Source of the DNA: Rhizopus arrhizus
Taxonomy: Eukaryota > Mucoromycota > Mucoromycetes > Mucorales > Rhizopodaceae
DNA length: 64,000 bases
Reading direction: 5' to 3'
Assembly: GCA_024220505.1 (NCBI GenBank)
Contig: JAKZZE010000028.1
Location: 558,001 to 622,000 of the forward strand
In this document: piece by piece, positions 10,597 to 21,704 of the stretch
Layout of the letters: the number at the start of each line of letters is the position of its first letter
Numbering within the stretch: the first letter of the stretch is position 1
Position numbers and translations under genes: made by a program
Notes under the pieces: model-generated
What the model saw: only the letters and a program-made list of their open reading frames with translations
What the model was told of the DNA's origin: nothing
The model's database searches: none

Positions 10597-11384
10597 ATGG
10601 CCGGTTTTATTCAATGGTTAATGGATTGGTTAAGAAGCTTGTTTTTCAAAGTAAATAAACATTAAAGAGAGCATTTCCTTTTTGTATTAATGAAATTGCC
10701 GTTAGACCGAAATGGAATTGACTCTAGTTGGACTTCAAAATAGTGGGAAAACAACGCTTGTTAATGTTATTGCAGTAAGCTGAAAAGAAGAACCAATATG
10801 GTTACATTTATGGCTTGATTAACTTTTTGCTTTAGTCTGGACAATTTATAGAAGATGCTATACCTACTGTTGGTTTCAATATGCGCAAAGTAACAAAAGG
10901 TAACGTTACTATGAAGCTATGGGATATTGGAGGACAACCACGCTTCAGAAGCATGTGGGAGAGATATTGTCGTGGAGTGAATGCTATAGTGTAAATTATA
11001 AATCACTTTGTTCATGCTTATTTTAGTAACTCTTTTGTATAAAAAGATTTGTAGTTGATGCTGCAGATCGTAACAAATTAGAAGCTGCAAATACAGAATT
11101 AAAAACTCTGTTAGAAAAACCCCAACTGGAAAATATCCCTATGCTTGTACTAGGGAATAAAAATGACTTGGCCGAAGCATTGACAGCTGAAGAATTAATA
11201 GAAGCACTGTAGGTTTTAAAATGAGAGTTTTCTTAAGCATGTGTTGCTTATATAAATTACATGTAGGCACCTCAAAACTATTACGAATAGAGAAGTATCA
11301 TGCTATTCTATTTCAGCAAAGAATCAAGTAAATATTGATATCACATTACAATGGCTTATAAAAGCAGGCAAAGGGCATAAATAA
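10597..11384 (+). CDS. ARL8: Arf-like GTPase Arl8
   Basis: Lysosome/vacuole-associated small GTPase of the Arl8 family, which links these organelles to tethering and motor complexes in animals. Exons: 10597-10650, 10706-10774, 10836-10990, 11047-11208 and 11267-11384. The N-terminus [18 protein letters not shown] is the family-specific amphipathic helix, here lacking the Gly2 myristoylation of classical Arfs. It is followed by G1 GLQNSGKTT, switch [12 protein letters not shown]3 [20 protein letters not shown]4 NKND and G5 SAK, ending [14 protein letters not shown]. Length about 185 residues, as usual. The gene converges with Dnmt2 downstream. Confidence 0.96.
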
Positions 11385-11651
11385 TCTCTTTCTTTCTTTT
11401 TTTCTTTCTTTGACATGATGATTATTAATTATATACCATCTTTTATATTACATATTATTATTATATATTGTTTTTATTAGTATTATTATCCCATCTCTAG
11501 TTACAATATCCTCTTTATTTATCAAATAAAACAATTTTATCGTAGAAAACACTCATAATATACACACCGATATTGTGTGTGTAACAATTAAAACGCTTTC
11601 CTTCATAAATGCATAATGTTAGGGATTTTATTGTTAGCATAATCATTAATT

Positions 11652-13005
11652 TTAAAGCCTAGAAGGTTCTTTTAAAAGATAGCACATCAACTGAGAAACA
11701 AGCTTTACGTTTATGCTGTTACCCAATGTGCGGTATTTTTGTTTCACCGAACTTGTTTCAGGGAAACCAAAATGTTTAGGAAATCCCATCAAGTTGGATA
11801 CCTCTCTAGGGGTAAAGTATCTTAGTTTTAGTGATCGTAATAACTGCAGCTGCTTCTCTTCATCTACTCCTTTATATTTTTCAGCTTCTTGAATTACAGC
11901 AGCAGTCTACGAATGTGCATTTAGAAATAACGTAATAAAGCCCAAATGTTTGATTACATCAAGCTCTTCATTCATTTGAAGAATAGACCCAGTGCCTTGC
12001 GCATAATGATAATATCCCTTTGTAAAACAGCAGCTACGTCTGCTGCTTTTCTTGACAATATCAAATACTTGAACATTCTTTACAAGCATTTTATCAGTTA
12101 ACAAATAACTGTCTTCATCAATATCAGATTCCAAATAATTAGAAATAGGTTCTACCACATTCTCATCAACCTGCTCTTCTCCTCTATTATCTATAAATGC
12201 TTCAGACATTTTCTCTGAGAGCGGAATGAATTTGATGATGTTGTTGGTTACTGGCACTGCAAATTCACTTGGTTTCAATTTAGCCAATAAATAATATCTC
12301 ATGCGTGAATTAGGGATCCCAAGCTGCAAAGGAGTCAATAAAAACTCTTGAAAGCTGTAGTCACTTTCTTGTAACACGTTAATTAGCATCTCTCTAGAAT
12401 CGGATTCCTACCATATGAATAAATTATTTATGTGTCCTGTCCTTTTTTTGCAAACATTTTATACCTCAAACCCCTTTACGTTTTCGACTAATATATATTT
12501 TGGTTTATTCTTCATTTCCTTCAAGACTTTTAGTAAATGCAGGAAACTTTTTGCTCTAGCATCTTCACTGCCTTGCTGAAGACCAAGCCTTGTATAGGGC
12601 TGACATGGCGGTGACATGGTCCAGACATCTGCTGCAAAATCGTCATATTGCTTTGTTGAAAGTGATTCAATAAGTTTCTAAATCTAAAACATTACTTTTT
12701 TTTTTTTGCGATGTTTCCCTTGAGATGAAACAAACCTGTCCAACTATTTTTGGTTGAAAATTATGCTTGTAGATCTAACAAAAAGTGGTCAACTAAAATA
12801 GCGCACATGCAAAAGAAACAGATACAAACATCATTCGCTACTGTATTGATATCAAATGCTCTTAATATTTCAACATTCCAACCAGCAAGTGAAGCAGCAT
12901 AATGCTAAGGATAAATGTGAGACTGCTGAGTTATTATGAGGACCCCTTTCAAATTACCATGCCACCAATCCCTGAATAGAATTCTAATTGACGTAAAGGG
13001 ACCAT
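11652..13005 (-). CDS. Dnmt2-type tRNA (cytosine-5) methyltransferase
   Basis: SAM-dependent C5 methyltransferase of the TRDMT1/Pmt1 family, which methylates C38 of tRNA-Asp. Six exons (12958-13005, 12830-12904, 12736-12774, 12465-12677, 11958-12407, 11652-11906) join in phase. Motif I is LEFYSGIGGMHYAA; motif IV MSPPCQPYTRLGL has the catalytic Cys; motif VI is YILVENVKGFE. Then come EFLLTPLQLGIPNSRMRYYL, CCFTKGYYHYAQGTGSILQ, and the C-terminal FTPREVSNLMGFP and LGNSINVKLV. IPNSRMRYY and the CFTKGY context separate Dnmt2 from DNA methylases. It is divergent from the receptor gene, with 246 bp between starts. Confidence 0.94.
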
Positions 13006-13251
13006 ACAAAAACGTTCTTGAAAGAGGAAGAGCGGTGGCTTTTTGAATATGAAACTTATTTTGAAGAACCGCTTGTCGTACATCCGTGCGCCAGGTATTT
13101 TGTTGGGTAAAACGCTCAGTTTTCAATTGAATCCTTATTTTTTATGCATCATTGGTTTAAATTTTTACGTTTTCTTACTTTCATTTTAGTTTTACTTTTC
13201 TCTTCCCCTTTTTTTTTGATACTTATGGTAGCATAGAAGAAAACAAAAAGA

Positions 13252-16200
13252 ATGGAAGCAACCAGAGGAGAAACGAATTTTACATCAAACCAATGGTCTG
13301 GTCTGATTGTAACCAATCATATAGTATCATCAATATCTCTTGTAAGCTCAATATGTGTCCTAGTCGCTCATGGTATCTTGTTATTCTATCGCTCAAACAT
13401 TGCCAACAGATTATCGCTTCGAATGATTGTTCTCTCTAGTGCATTTGATAGTATATATTCTATATGTCAAATCGTTGTTGATCATATAGATAGCAGGTCC
13501 ACTTCTTGCCGTGCACTTGCTTATATTTTAATATCAACGGATACCATGGCGTGTATGTGTTTAGCTGTAGTTGGTCTTAACCTTGTGATGATCTTTGCAG
13601 TTAAAATATCAACTACCTTAAAATTGGAAATGATTTACTATGCTATTGTGGCGACGTCTGGAATTCTTGTTTCGATCATACCTAAAGTTGCAGGCAATAA
13701 AACTGGGCCAGGAGCTGGTAGTTTTATATCAACCTGCTGGTAATATAAACCCATTGGTGAATTAACAAAGTTTATTCATCATATCGATTACATTTTATTC
13801 ATGCTAAAGATACATTGCTCTCTAGGTATCATTACTATTTTAATGGTCGGATGACAAATTTGTTTAACTGGGTATACAATCAACACTTTACTTTCAACAT
13901 AAATGCTTATTAATATGGTTATGTAGCTTTGGTACTATGGGTGGCTGCTTTTTTCTTCGCTTTCTGCGGCTGTTTTTGCTGTCATTTCAATTGTAGTGGT
14001 AGTAAGAGCCCGTGGAAATTATGCTAGCACATTAGATATGCAATCCCGAAGGATAGATGCAACCGCTCATTCGGGGTATATTCTTCAAAAATATGGAAGC
14101 ACAGCAAATGTATTTAGAAAGATAACTGTAAGATGCATATGTTACCCTTTAGGTAAGGTTAATAATAATGATCATATAAAACATACACTTGCATGTTTAA
14201 ACAAATGGTCAAATAATTTACATGATACGGTTTTATACTTATACTTTTTGAACTCTAGTACCTTTAATTTCAAAAATTTGGGGTATCAGTATAGAGATAG
14301 CTGCCGCTTCAAATGCCTCTATACCATATTCTGTATATCTTTTAGATCGTCTATTTGCTGGTTTACTAGGTAATCTAATACATTACTACTATTAATTTTT
14401 GATATTAATAAGCGAAATAAATTGTAGGATTCATGGTCGCATGTATATATTTTACTGATCCTGCTATTTGCACAATATTTAGTGAAGTAAAAGAAGCAAT
14501 AAAACGAAAATACGTGCATGACTATTACACGATACTCTTTCAGCCTAGTCCTGATTCAAGCTACAAAGATGATTATCCAAAGCTAGTGAAAATTGTCAAT
14601 ACTCAAATTCATGAATCGCAGGAAAATACCAGGCACTCTGTACTAGTAAATGACATGAAAAAAAAGCAACTTCGTGATGTTGGGTCGGAAGTCGACATTG
14701 GTGAATTCTTTAAAGGCGCTCATGCTGAAAAAGTGGACCTAGAAAAGAATGCCTTGCTTCCTCCTTCTGTAGAATTACAGATCATTAGGGGTCAGCATGT
14801 TGGTTCTGCTAAAAATTACAATATTGTATCCGTAACTTCAAAAAATGGCAGGTCATTTGTGCCTAGCGACAATTTTATTAATGAAAATGATCAGCCTTAT
14901 GTATCGTGCTGTCAGTACAGCTCTGTAAGCGTTATTCCTTTGAAAAAGACTTATGAAAGTACACGTTCCTCAAGATCTGATCGTTCTAACAACTTCCCAA
15001 ACGCCTCGTTACAAACTAAAAACGATTCAGCTACCGAACGCCTTGCCCCATTTAAATATCCTTGCTTGGCCAGATTTATGCACTGGATGCTGATATCCGT
15101 TGTTAGAATAAAGCCAGTTAAACCAACCAGTACATCAAGCTTAAATTCAACAAAAGAGGATACTCAAGCTAACGACAATAAAGGAGACGACAGAATTGCA
15201 GGTGTTAGCAATAATCAATCTGATTTATCTTCAGAAATCAAACAACGACCATGCTTAACCAAGGAGAGTTCTCTAAATTATATGTCTGAGAACCAATTCT
15301 CACCTACTGATATCACCCCTGCTGCTACTGATCCATCAAGTGATTTCATTGACTCTGCCACAAGAGAATTATCAGAAAAAGCATGTGAAGATAAAAGTAG
15401 TGATGGATCATCAAGAAGGGCCTCAAGTATAAACATTGCTACCCTACAAAGATCACGACATTACAAAGAAGAAAGTGGTTTACATGTTACTTTGACCGAT
15501 GATAATGTAGAAGTAGTTCCTATCACACCTAATTCATCTTCGGCTCGATTTACAGCATCTTCGATGTTGCCTATATATAACATATTCTCAAAGAAAGATA
15601 AATATTCGGCATCATCTTCCATGTGGAATACATTTGCTCGACCACGAAGCAAGAGCTTTGCTTCAGCAGCAGACATAGAGAAGCTGAATAGTGCTGATTC
15701 TATTGAGTTAAAACAAATAGCATATGCAGCAAAGTCTAATGAAGAACTACGAGATGCAGCCTTTTACGATAACTACAAGTGTAATGTTGGCCTTCATCAA
15801 GCATTTCTCAACAGCTTAAGCAATGAAGAATTAGCCGTTCGGGAGCCTTCCGAGAAGTTCTCTAGTCAACTCTTTCCTCGTCCTGCATCACAACATTCTA
15901 AAAGGAGGATACCTAGAAAGAGGCAAGACCCACCTCAAGAAATTTCATCTATAGACCAAATATTGCAAAGAAAGAAAGATATTAAAAAGAGAGAAGAACA
16001 GTCATCTGAGGGAAGTAAACCGATCATTGATCATAGCTACTTGGATAGGAATTCAAAAAACTCGGAGCTTTCTTGGTCTAATTACTTTGACACAAGAAAA
16101 ATTGCAGCTACCACCAGCCATGATAACCAGAAAAATTTACCAGACTACTTAGATATTGAGCATATTTCAAGTCAAGGACATAGAGCTAGCATCAACGATG

Positions 16201-16277
16201 AAAATAGAAATTTTGAATTATCGAATATTGGATGGCAACCCAAGAAGCAAGCGTCCAACGCATCTCCACAAATTTAG
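13252..16277 (+). CDS. Seven-transmembrane receptor with long cytoplasmic tail (Git3/cAMP-receptor-like)
   Basis: Exons 13252-13739, 13826-13871, 13927-14152, 14259-14369 and 14428-16277 join in phase to give about 900 residues. Seven hydrophobic segments are visible: ISLVSSICVLVAHGILLFY; around MIVLSSAFDSIYSICQIVV; from CRALAYILISTD into LAVVGLNLVMIFAV; around YYAIVATSGILVSIIP; around LLFSSLSAAVFAVISIVVVV; one around ISKIWGISIEIAAASNASIP; and LLGFMVACIYFTDPAICTIF. A polar, Ser-rich tail of more than 550 residues follows, with basic patches such as KRRIPRKRQ. The topology and a Cys in the third-helix region fit fungal G-protein-coupled receptors of the cAMP/Git3-like group. The assignment to that group is by overall pattern only, and the ligand is unknown. 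Confidence 0.75.
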
Positions 16278-16690
16278 AGTTTAATAACTAGAAAGAAAAA
16301 AGTAGCTTCATTTAATAACTACATAAAAACAAACACAATATCCTTATAATTAGGAGTTTTGTATGCATTCATCATGTTTATTCTCAGGATAATAAACCAA
16401 GAAAATTTATTGAATATGTAAAGTTCTTCTCCCACCTTTAAGCATAAAGAAGATTCATATACCAAAGCTGACCAAATATATTGCTTATATTGACAGAAAA
16501 TCAAAATCGAAGAACTGCTACAGAAAAATACATTATCAACATGATTTTTTTTTTATCAATTATTACCAATAATCTTGCTTTTTAACTTTATTATTGAAGA
16601 GAATACAAAATAATCAAAGTCACTTTCAACGCCCATTCAATTTTTGATTGAATCAATAAACATTCATGTTCTTAGAGTGCAAACGTGCTT

Positions 16691-18140
16691 TTATTCCTCA
16701 CCAGATGAAATATCCATATCAACATCTTCTTCATCATTGTTTTTATCTAATGCAGTAGCAGATGGTCTTACACCATTGACAATGACTTGCTCTGTACTTG
16801 TTTGATCTACGGAATTACATTGGGTATTATGCGGCGAATACCTAAATTGAGGGGTTTGATTGTGTAAATCGTCTGCTTGTAGTGTGTGTGGGTAATACGT
16901 GCTTTCAGAAGGATATACTTTGTTGATTGCTGTCAGGTAAGGATAAGTGTTTAAATGGATAATAGTATTGCTGATAATAAACATGCTGATAATATAGATT
17001 TTCCTCGGGTGTTGCGTGATTTGTAAATTGCAAAGACTGCTGGTTATTTGCATAGTAATCGTACTTGCTAAAATCGATGAATGTGAGACCAGGATAATGA
17101 ACAAGTTGGATATAATTATTCTCAGTCACAGAGTCCTTCGTCAGAATGGAATGCTTTTCCGGCTCTTTTTCTGTAGCATCCTCAATATCAATGTCATCAT
17201 TGTATATTTTTAATAAAGGGGCACTTGAGTATAATATATTATCGCTGTGAATAATAGAAAACCGATGTTCTGCTGATGATTGATTTGAAGGTGCCTTGCG
17301 CCAATAGCCTGGTGGGTACCCATGCACTCGCATATTTTTATAATAAGGAGGTTCATCATTTTCATTTTCCATACCTAAAGCATCTTTTAAGTTTTTGGAC
17401 AGCTTTCCTGGTTCCATTTTATTCACATTATTAATTAACTCAAGTTCGGCAAAAATCCTTCCTTTAACATTGCTCTCTATTGTCTTTGCTATTCTTCTAG
17501 CTTTAACAACCTCTCTATTCAATGGTTCTGGACAGTCATTATAACCGTGTCCCTCTTGATCACAGTTGAAGCAAATTTCAGAGCTGAGTATGATGTTTTG
17601 TTCTATACCTAAAGGGTTGATACTTTCTGCCTCATAATCAGGTATTGAAACAAAACACTGATAGTAGTCATTGCAACTCTCGGGTTCATTATCCACATAA
17701 AACTTGCCATTTTCGAAAACAACAGGAAATACTTTTTGCTTTGGCTGAAGATCTTCAGTCCATATCTCTGAAAGTAGTGGTTTATAGTACATTGTATTCC
17801 AGGCTTCTTCATTTTTATTAATCTTCATAGTAGACTGGCCTTCACCTGGATCGTTATTGATGAAGCCGTGAGGGTCGGTTTCGGTCGGAGGAGCCGCTAA
17901 ACATACAGCTGTTTTCTTAGAGTTGAGCATAAAACGTGTATCAGATGATATACAGTGAATAAGATAATCTAAAGGTACATTATATAAATCTCTTGTCATG
18001 TCATGCAATAGATTTACTGGAATAGCTTTTCCTTTTGCATTTTTAACTATATGTACAAGAAATCTATCTCCGTGCTTTTCAGGTTCTTTAAAAACGTTTG
18101 CCAAGGTGTCTAGTATCTTTTGACGAGATGTTAGGTTCAT
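16691..18140 (-). CDS. ZCCHC8-like protein with CCHC knuckle and PSP domain
   Basis: Probable nuclear RNA-surveillance scaffold related to ZCCHC8 of the NEXT exosome adaptor. A single long exon from ATG 18140 contains a CCHC knuckle (CFNCDQEGHGYNDCPE, about residue 190) and a PSP-type Pro-rich segment. The PSP part has GKLSKNLKDALGM, then YYKNMRVHGYPPGYW (about residues 240-290). The frame containing these would stop at 16905, but the next frame carries on in the same style (AINKVYPSESTYYPH) and ends with the acidic NDEEDVDMDISSGEE at 16691. That ending resembles ZCCHC8 C-termini. The switch is explained by one extra A in the TTTAAAC tract near 16950 or by an intron I could not place. The gene lies 130 bp from the divergent carrier gene. 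Confidence 0.72.
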
Positions 18141-18270
18141 TTAAAAGAAAGAACAAAGGCAAAAAGTTCATTCTCCCTGCAACTTTTTTTATTTTTGCTT
18201 CTCAGACTAATTCCCTTGCTCTTTTTCTTCCCTTTTTTTTACTCATTGATCGAATGAAAAGTCAAAGGAA

Positions 18271-19464
18271 ATGATGTCTGTTAGAGAATTGAGGTAAATT
18301 GGTTATTATGAAGTGTATTGCAACATGTTAATTTAATTAAACCAACAGCGACAAGAATGCTGAGGCTCGTGCAACAAAACAAAAACTGTTACAATGTATT
18401 TTGATAATTTATACAAAAGTGCGCAAATCTAATTAGCCTCTTTTGAACCTATTTAGCCAATAGAACCGTTATTGCAGCTTCAAGTGCAGCCGTTGTTTCT
18501 GTCCTGGCAGGATTTCCAGTAAGCCCATTAGTCCAATACATGTGAAATAAATTACTGATCCCTTATAAAAGTTTGATTCGATAAAAACCCGTATGCAAAC
18601 CCACCATTATGACTCTATCATATCGTGCGTAAAAACAACATATGTTGAAGAAGGGGCGAAAGGATTTTTTCGAGGAATGATCCCACCTTTAATTACTGTC
18701 AGTATTATAAAATCAGTATCATTTTCTATTTATGAAGGCACAAAAAAGGCACTTGTTCGAGATGGAGTATTTAAAAACGATACCATACAATCTACAATGG
18801 CATTATCAACTGTGAGCGGCAGTATCAGTGGTGCTTTTGTTGCTTTACTAAGCTGTCCGCTAGAACTGATAAAAATTCAGCGACAACTAGAACTGATACT
18901 CTTGAAGAATCAAATAGCAAGTGGTCAAATGCCTATTCATGAAGTGACTGAAGCATCTAGTTGGAAATCCGCTAAACAAATTGTAGACCGTAAAGGTATT
19001 TTTGGATTATGGAGCAGGGTTGGATGTCATTCAGGTATAACAAACAAAAGTCAAACTCTTAAATTTTATGACTAATACTTTCTTGTTGTCGTGATATAGC
19101 AAGAGATGCATTGGGCACGGGAATATACTTTGGGTCGTACGAGTCTGCGAAACGACTCCTTTCAAAAGATGGAAGTAATTCAGGACCACTGGTACATTTT
19201 ATGTCAGGTGGATTATGTGGAATGCTGAGTTGGTTATTTGTATTCCCTGTGGATGCCATTAAGACCAATCTACAAAAGGACATTATGTTAGAAAAGCCAA
19301 AGTACAGCAATGCTTTAGAATGTGCTTCTTATCTTGTAAAAAAAAATGGAGTTCGCGGCCTTTATCGCGGGCTTAACGTTACCCTGCTTAGAGCATTTCC
19401 TATTCACTCTTTGAATTTTTTAGTGTATGAGCAAGTACTTAGAGTCATTCCTCCTTTAGATTAA
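18271..19464 (+). CDS. Mitochondrial carrier family (SLC25) protein
   Basis: Inner-membrane solute transporter built from three tandem repeats. Exons 18271-18293, 18349-18395, 18457-18518, 18572-19034 and 19100-19464. The three signature motifs are visible: FPFDSIKTRMQ, CPLELIKIQRQ and FPVDAIKTNLQ. Each is followed by the repeat's second-half motif, for example EGAKGFFRGMIPPL and NGVRGLYRGLNVTLLRAFP. The middle signature has Glu in place of Asp, which the family allows. About 320 residues, normal for the family. The substrate cannot be told from motifs. The pattern is closest to amino-acid/acyl-carnitine-type carriers, a weak inference. Confidence 0.9.
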
Positions 19465-20081
19465 TAATAAAAACACAACATTTCCAAATATCCAGAGAAC
19501 AACAGCTTCTACAAAAAAACTATTTATGAATTATGGTTCCATAATGAGCTAAAGAGACTTTTCTATTATCATTCTATCATTTGTTAAAGTGGAAGAGGTA
19601 TGGCCTTTCTTATTGGTTTTGTGGGCATGGTATTTTTGGCCTTATTCTTTAATATTGATCTACGTTTTATAGTCTTCGCTGAAATTTATGATACTAAACT
19701 TTTGAGAACTGAAAAACAATATTATTGAAATAAGTTAAAGATCCAAGACAATATATAAATTAGAATAGCTATTGTACTTGTTTAATTTATTTATTAATGG
19801 CTTTAGTAACTTTTTTTTTTATCATATCGAGATTGAGGAAGCACTGCGCTACAAATCCTCCCAAAATGGAAAGAACTTTGAAATGTAGTCATTACGTAAG
19901 AGTTTATCTTGGCACGAATCATTTACAACATTTTTTAGGCTCACATGAATTTAAACCAATGTTAAAGCGTTGTTTTAGTCCAAATATGTTTTGCATAAAT
20001 TAAAACAAAAAAAGTATAAAAAGCTGACCTTTGATATATAGCTTGACTACTTTTTTTCTGAAATATATCAAAAAAAAAAAA
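19465..20081. other. Intergenic stretch, no gene recognised
   Basis: AT-rich spacer between the carrier and the WW-protein gene. A short open frame at 19797-20003 has no recognisable motif and is probably chance. A poly(A) run immediately precedes the WW-protein ATG. Confidence 0.5.
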
Positions 20082-20651
20082 ATGGGATTATTTTCAAAGA
20101 GCAAACCATCTACACCGAGCTATAATAGCGCACCTCCACCATACAGTGCTAGTCCTTCAACTAAGTATGCACCCCCATCACCTCCTCAACAGTATAATGA
20201 TAATCCGGACAAGCGTCCATTACCACAAGGTTGGATATCGCAGTATGATCCTAACTCCAGGAAGTTTTTCTATATTTATACACCTACTGCACTACGACAG
20301 TGGGAACACCCAGCTGACAAGCCATTAGATACTAGAGGAGAAAGCAATTCTTACTATCAACAACAGCAGCAGTATCAACAACCACAATATCAACAGCAAC
20401 AATACCAATATTCCCCTTATCAACAACCGGTATTGCAGCAACAAACATCTCGTTTTGGTTCTGGCAGAGGCGGTGGATATGGTAAAATGGCTGCTGCCGG
20501 CCTTGGGGGTGGTCTTTTAGGATTTATGCTTGGTGATGCTATTGGTGATGCAAGCCATCCTGACATTAACTATTATGACAATGACTATAATTACGACGGG
20601 GGCTTTGACGGTGGCGACTTTGATGGTGGATTTGATCAAGTAGGATTTTAA
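20082..20651 (+). CDS. WW-domain protein with Pro/Gln-rich linkers and Gly-rich C-terminus
   Basis: Single exon, 189 residues from the ATG at 20082. After a Pro/Tyr-rich N-terminus (including PPPYS, itself a possible WW ligand) there is one WW domain. It runs from LPQGWISQYDPNSRKFFYI to TALRQWEHP, with both signature Trp residues and the terminal Pro. A poly-Gln/Tyr stretch follows, then a glycine-rich hydrophobic segment (AAAGLGGGLLGFMLGDAIGD) and an Asp/Gly/Phe-rich tail with repeated FDGG units. Similar small WW proteins are common in fungi but uncharacterised. Function unknown. Confidence 0.85.
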   Translation: MGLFSKSKPSTPSYNSAPPPYSASPSTKYAPPSPPQQYNDNPDKRPLPQGWISQYDPNSRKFFYIYTPTALRQWEHPADKPLDTRGESNSYYQQQQQYQQPQYQQQQYQYSPYQQPVLQQQTSRFGSGRGGGYGKMAAAGLGGGLLGFMLGDAIGDASHPDINYYDNDYNYDGGFDGGDFDGGFDQVGF

Positions 20652-20975
20652 TTATGTAAATAAGGGAACCTACCTGGTTATTTTTATTCACAATGAATAA
20701 TCCATGTATATTAAAAAGTATTTCCTACTGTTAATTAATAAACCATAAATATACAAATTTAAAAGATCTACGTAATTTGAATAAAATTTTTAAATACGAT
20801 TAAACAGATTTTTATTTATAAATAATTAAACCTCTATTGGGCGTACGATTGTAATATTACATCTTTTCCGCCCGAGGCAGTTCATAAAGGAAGGATAGTG
20901 GTGACTAAAAAACCCTTTTGGGATCAAGGGTAAAAATGCTTTGGAAAAAGTAAATGGGATCAAGTGTAAAACAAA
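20652..20975. other. Intergenic AT-rich spacer
   Basis: No open frame with recognisable content. It precedes retroelement debris on the minus strand. Confidence 0.5.
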
Positions 20976-21380
20976 CTAGTGAGAAGGAAAAGAGGGTAGC
21001 CATTCTAAGAGTCTTTGCCCAAGGTGAGTGGGCGGAGTAGGTGGGATCTTAGCGTGATATAGGTAACCGAGTTCATATAGGATTCTGCATATAGTTGGCC
21101 AGCGAATGGTCCACGAGAGTGCTGTGTTAGGAGAGCGAGGTTTCTTAGTAGGTAGCATATTTAAAAGGAAGGACAATGGGTCAGAGATGGTTTCGGGCAT
21201 CATGAGTCTACGGTGCATCTGGAGGCAATGAATGGTATGGGCTTTTGTGAAGGGTTGGCCAGGGTGTCGAGGGCAGGCTTTGTATCGACCACCAGGGAGC
21301 CAGCCAAGACGCCAACGTATGCAACGACTTCTTTCAGACTTGGACATTGGTAGCCAATACGACAGGGTCGAGAGAAAATT
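20976..21380 (-). pseudogene. C-terminal remnant of a retroelement-like ORF
   Basis: A minus-strand open frame with WRLGWLPGGRYKACPRHP, then AHTIHCLQMHRRLMMPE and KPRSPNTALSWTIRWPTICR, ending at 20976. The Cys/His spacing in the first blocks suggests a zinc-binding tail. I associate this signature with the region downstream of reverse transcriptase in mucoromycete non-LTR elements, from memory only. No RT core is present upstream; the frame is interrupted by the palindromic insertion at 21386-21459. It is higher in GC than its surroundings, like the LINE at 41-46 kb. Confidence 0.45.
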
Positions 21381-21385
21381 TTTAA

Positions 21386-21459
21386 ATACACTATTTCCAG
21401 AAATTAAAGTCGCCGTGATCTGTCGCAATTGCATATAAATTGCATTATAAATAGTGTAT
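21386..21459. repeat. Small palindromic (MITE-like) insertion
   Basis: ATACACTATTT (21386-21396) and its exact reverse complement AAATAGTGTAT (21449-21459) bound 74 bp. An inner GCAAT/ATTGC pair (about 21425-21443) adds to the fold. ATACACTAT recurs at about 21607, at the start of the transposase-containing segment, so this may be a short relative of that element's terminus. Confidence 0.45.
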
Positions 21460-21704
21460 ACTTTTTCAGAAATTATTGGCACTCTTCAGGAAATAAAACT
21501 GCATAGAGTTATTTTTAGATTATACAATTCCCGAGTTTGTTTTCACTAAGTGCTTAAATTAGATGGCACACTCTTTGTAAATAGAGTTCTCATTTTTACT
21601 TCTTACATACACTATGTGGAAAAATTATTCGCGTATTTTATAAAAAATTAACACACTTTTTAAATAAAAAATCACACGTTAAGTACGCAAAATGCGCAAG
21701 TTTA

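Noticed and set aside
15461..15676. Minus-strand open frame inside the receptor tail exon
   Set aside because: Shadow of a long coding exon; no independent motif.
19797..20003. 68-codon open frame before the WW gene
   Set aside because: No motif, no splice context, AT-biased composition.
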